64,000 bases of DNA from Lytechinus pictus (lineage: Eukaryota; Echinodermata; Echinoidea; Temnopleuroida; Toxopneustidae), in NCBI RefSeq assembly GCF_037042905.1, contig NC_087246.1, positions 33,536,001-33,600,000 on the forward strand, in the 5' to 3' direction. The translations under genes and the position numbers were made by a program. Every line of letters starts with the position of its first letter. Position 1 is the first letter of the stretch. Positions 61,108 through 64,000 of the stretch are shown piece by piece. A model generated the notes under the pieces. It was not told the origin of the DNA. It searched no databases and worked only from the letters and a program-made list of their open reading frames with translations.

Positions 61108-63761
61108 ACTCAATAATTTATTTTCCTTTGAAAGTGAATAATTTTTTATTTAAAAAATGACGATATGAGTTTATTGTATTTCGTTGCAATGATATTACCC
61201 TTTTCCATCTGTAAGCTCGTGATTTTTTGTTGATTTTTGTTTGGCATTTATATGTATTTTTGTATTTCTAATTTGTATGTTGAAAATTGATTTCAAAAAA
61301 ATAAATAAATAAGTAAATTCAAATTCAATTCAATTAACAGATTGTGTCATTGAGTATTACCTTTTTTTTAGATCATAGACCTAACCTACTTCAGTTGCTA
61401 GGCTCGATAATTCCTCCGTGAAAACAGATCACTGTGGTTTACATGAATTGGGATGAGCAATCTAGCAAAGCATCATGTTGACATTTTGCTATCAGTTGAT
61501 CTCTATCACGTATAGCTGCTATAAATACTCCCCGTTAATGAACATCAATTGTCTCTGCGTGACATTGATTATCTGAAAGCAGTCGAGAACGGAAATTTTT
61601 AATAATTTTTTTTATTTGACAAAGTCACGTCTTAAGAATATGAAAAACTATCTATTCGATTAATATGAAATGATTGCATATTATCAGCGATGCAGTTATT
61701 CTAACACTCACTGACACAACCTTAAATAATGTTGCATATGACTTGTGTGCATTATATAATAGAAAAGGTGTTTGGATTACTGCAGTTGCATTATATTTTG
61801 TTTTTCAGCACTGAATCAAAGCTAGACAGAAATTGCTGAACGGCAACGGGACTGGACACCAAAAGTTATAACAAAATATAAAAATCAATCAAGTTAGTTT
61901 ACAAAGCTTTTGCGTTTGCTTTATCAGTGTCCACAACGTACGTAACAGGTGGCAAATCAGTTGACCACAGAATTATGTTACAAAGCCTATTAACCCAAGA
62001 TGATGCATAGGTCACCATACTAGTGATATGACCATGGATTATCGAATTACTCATCATCGTTGAGGCAAACTCTTAGGTTCAATCTTAAAGGTAGACAATT
62101 AAATTCCTGATATTGTCACATTTCATGCGTACCATAAACACAGAAACTGTATAATCGTCTTCGACTTGTAATGACCTTTCCCCGACATGCTCAATTTCCT
62201 ATTTTTTTGCCCTGGACATGCGCAGGTCTTCTGTCGCCCTTGCATCATGTCATATTTAAGAGTGTTTTCGCACTGCGTCGCAGAATCAATCCGAGCACGC
62301 AGCAAATGCATTAAAATGCAAGTCAAATCGTAATGAAAACCTGAAAGGTCTTTGTCGAAAATTAGTGAATCGAAACAGTACTTTCGTCCGACGTTACGGT
62401 GCTGACCAATAATTGCAAATGTCTTTCCAGAGTGAGGGACGAAACTGCTGTTTCTATTTATCGGCCCTCGACTTCATTGTCATGAAAGGCACTTGACGAT
62501 ATATTATCTATGTTCCAGAAAAAGTCGGTGTAGCTGTTGCGAGAACTCCCTAAGCATGAGATCGCAGTTCAATAATGAAAAGCTGAATGCGTTGAGAGAG
62601 GTGGTCCCGTCCCGTAACCACGCGACTTTTCTGCTGAAAAAAAAAACATGAATCTTAAAATCCATGACCGTATCCCGTTTATTCTTATTAAGGTTTTGTT
62701 TTTATATTGTATGCAGTGATTAGGGCTACTTAAAAATGAAACAATACGTAAGATGCCCTCGAAATGAAACAATGGATTTAACATTTTGTAGAGTACAATC
62801 GAATGACTCAGTATGACATCGGTCTTTTTGAAAAGGCCCGATTCAGGCAATCGTGTCCTCATAAACGCACTTTATGACAAACAATGTAACACAATCAGAT
62901 ACATATTTTTTTGAATGACGAGGTATTATTCATTCCCACTGCGTTATTTCCTGACTTTGCAATGCGTCAATAGCTGACATAGTCATAGACAGGTGTACTA
63001 GAAATTACAATTACTCAATAATCTAGTATGTTATAGGGATTTTTTTTTATAGATTAAAGATGAAGTGAGACAATGGTCTAGCTATTATCATGATTAATCT
63101 GGTTTAAGGTTGATTCTAGATATTACCAAGTGTTTGACGCAGGGCTGGCTATCATGGTTTGAGATGAATATTCGGAGGAAGCTATGAACGAAATTTAGCG
63201 TTGAGCTGGGGATAATCTAGTCCGCGGGCACAGACCCTTGGTTTTAGCAATTCGCATAGAGCATAATGCAGAGTCTGAAATAGTGAGACTAGATAAACTA
63301 TATACTGTGGCTGGCTCTTACAGGCAGAGCCTTTGTTGTCTATTCTTTACTCTAGACCTGTTATTGGTTAAGGTGTCAAATATGGGTCTGTGCTTGCAGA
63401 CTATGAATAACCCGAGCTGCGCTTTGGCAATTAAAGGTCTGTGGACATACATATACCGTATGATCGTACATGAATGGTTGAATATTATGCAATCGTTGAT
63501 TATGATGGATCATCAATGTGAATCACGATTAATGTATCAATTATATTTTCTATCCTTCTCAACAGGTGTGATATACTTTTCAAGGGGCCCAAAGCAACGT
63601 TCTCTATGTTGCACCTGTTACTTTGGTAACTATTTAAGATGGAATGTGTACATGAGGGAAATTCTCATTTCATCATGAAAATATTGATATTTCATCCCTA
63701 TAATGCATATATTTTATTTTAGAATACATTAGTACATCGGTGTCTAATATCTTTGATATTA

Positions 63762-63893
63762 ACAATAATAATAATAATTATAAGAATACCAATAATGATT
63801 ATAATAATAATAATGACATTAATGATAATGATAATTATTATAATAATGAAAATAGTAATAACAATAATAATAATGATAATAATACTAAAACAC
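63762..63893. repeat. Imperfect (AAT/ATG)n simple sequence
   Basis: Long runs of AATAATAAT with ATG and ATA variants at the right edge. Ile/Met-rich open frames on both strands are artefacts. Confidence 0.9.
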
Positions 63894-64000
63894 GTTGGAT
63901 ATGTCTGGGTAATATCAGTGGTCCTAACGATCAAATGCCCAAAACTTTCTTATTGTTCTTAAAAATTTCCTTGATCTTATTCTTTAATTTTTGTTACTGT

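Larger units (their letters stand above)
60275..64000. other. Region upstream of the carbonic anhydrase gene, no gene supported
   Basis: The first 300 bases are the CpG-containing promoter-proximal part. Then come a MITE (60853-61107), a possible retroposon tail near 61330, a family C relative (about 62340-62480) and a trinucleotide array (63762-63893). The longest frame (63238-63678) shows no domain and lies in repeat-like DNA. Confidence 0.5.

Noticed and set aside
63238-63678. 146-codon plus-strand open frame at the right edge
   Set aside because: No domain, no conserved motif seen, no splice context; probably chance in AT-rich DNA.

Overview
This is a 64 kb stretch of an AT-rich, intron-rich metazoan genome. 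The long introns, tRNA-derived SINE-like sequence, many foldback and TIR elements, poly-G-bearing repeats and expanded microsatellites resemble a marine deuterostome. The style of the repeats and the carbonic anhydrase suggest an echinoderm, perhaps a sea urchin; this is inference, not proof. There is no prokaryotic or viral gene organisation.

Three protein-coding genes can be supported. (1) Minus strand, 13546 down to 3502: the first six exons of MMAB, the mitochondrial cob(I)alamin adenosyltransferase. The exons join in phase, and the C-terminal exons with the catalytic Arg-rich helix appear to lie beyond the left edge. (2) Plus strand, 21070-22233: an intronless CDS for a sesquipedalian/PHETA-type protein with an N-terminal PH domain and a C-terminal F&H motif (endosomal recycling, OCRL partner). 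A 5' leader exon starts near 20569. (3) Minus strand, about 60240 down to 40958: a complete secreted or membrane-anchored alpha-carbonic anhydrase of about 452 residues. It has a signal peptide, all zinc ligands and a C-terminal hydrophobic tail. A Gly/Asn/Trp-rich insertion of about 120 residues lies inside the catalytic domain. Its exon 6 occurs as two tandem homologous versions with the same splice phases.

Layout: 1-13546 MMAB and its TE-filled introns; 13547-20568 divergent intergenic DNA; 20569-about 23020 PHETA; about 23020-40957 gene-free, repeat-dominated DNA between two convergent genes, including a 4.2 kb giant inverted repeat (35202-39420); 40958-about 60270 carbonic anhydrase; 60275-64000 upstream DNA with one MITE and simple repeats.

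The three genes do not form a pathway: one acts in mitochondrial B12 metabolism, one in endosomal traffic and one in extracellular CO2/bicarbonate chemistry. The most interesting candidates are the split-domain carbonic anhydrase with candidate mutually exclusive exons and the foldback elements built from short degenerate periodic phrases. All gene calls were made by reading translations, splice sites and phases by eye; no database search was possible.
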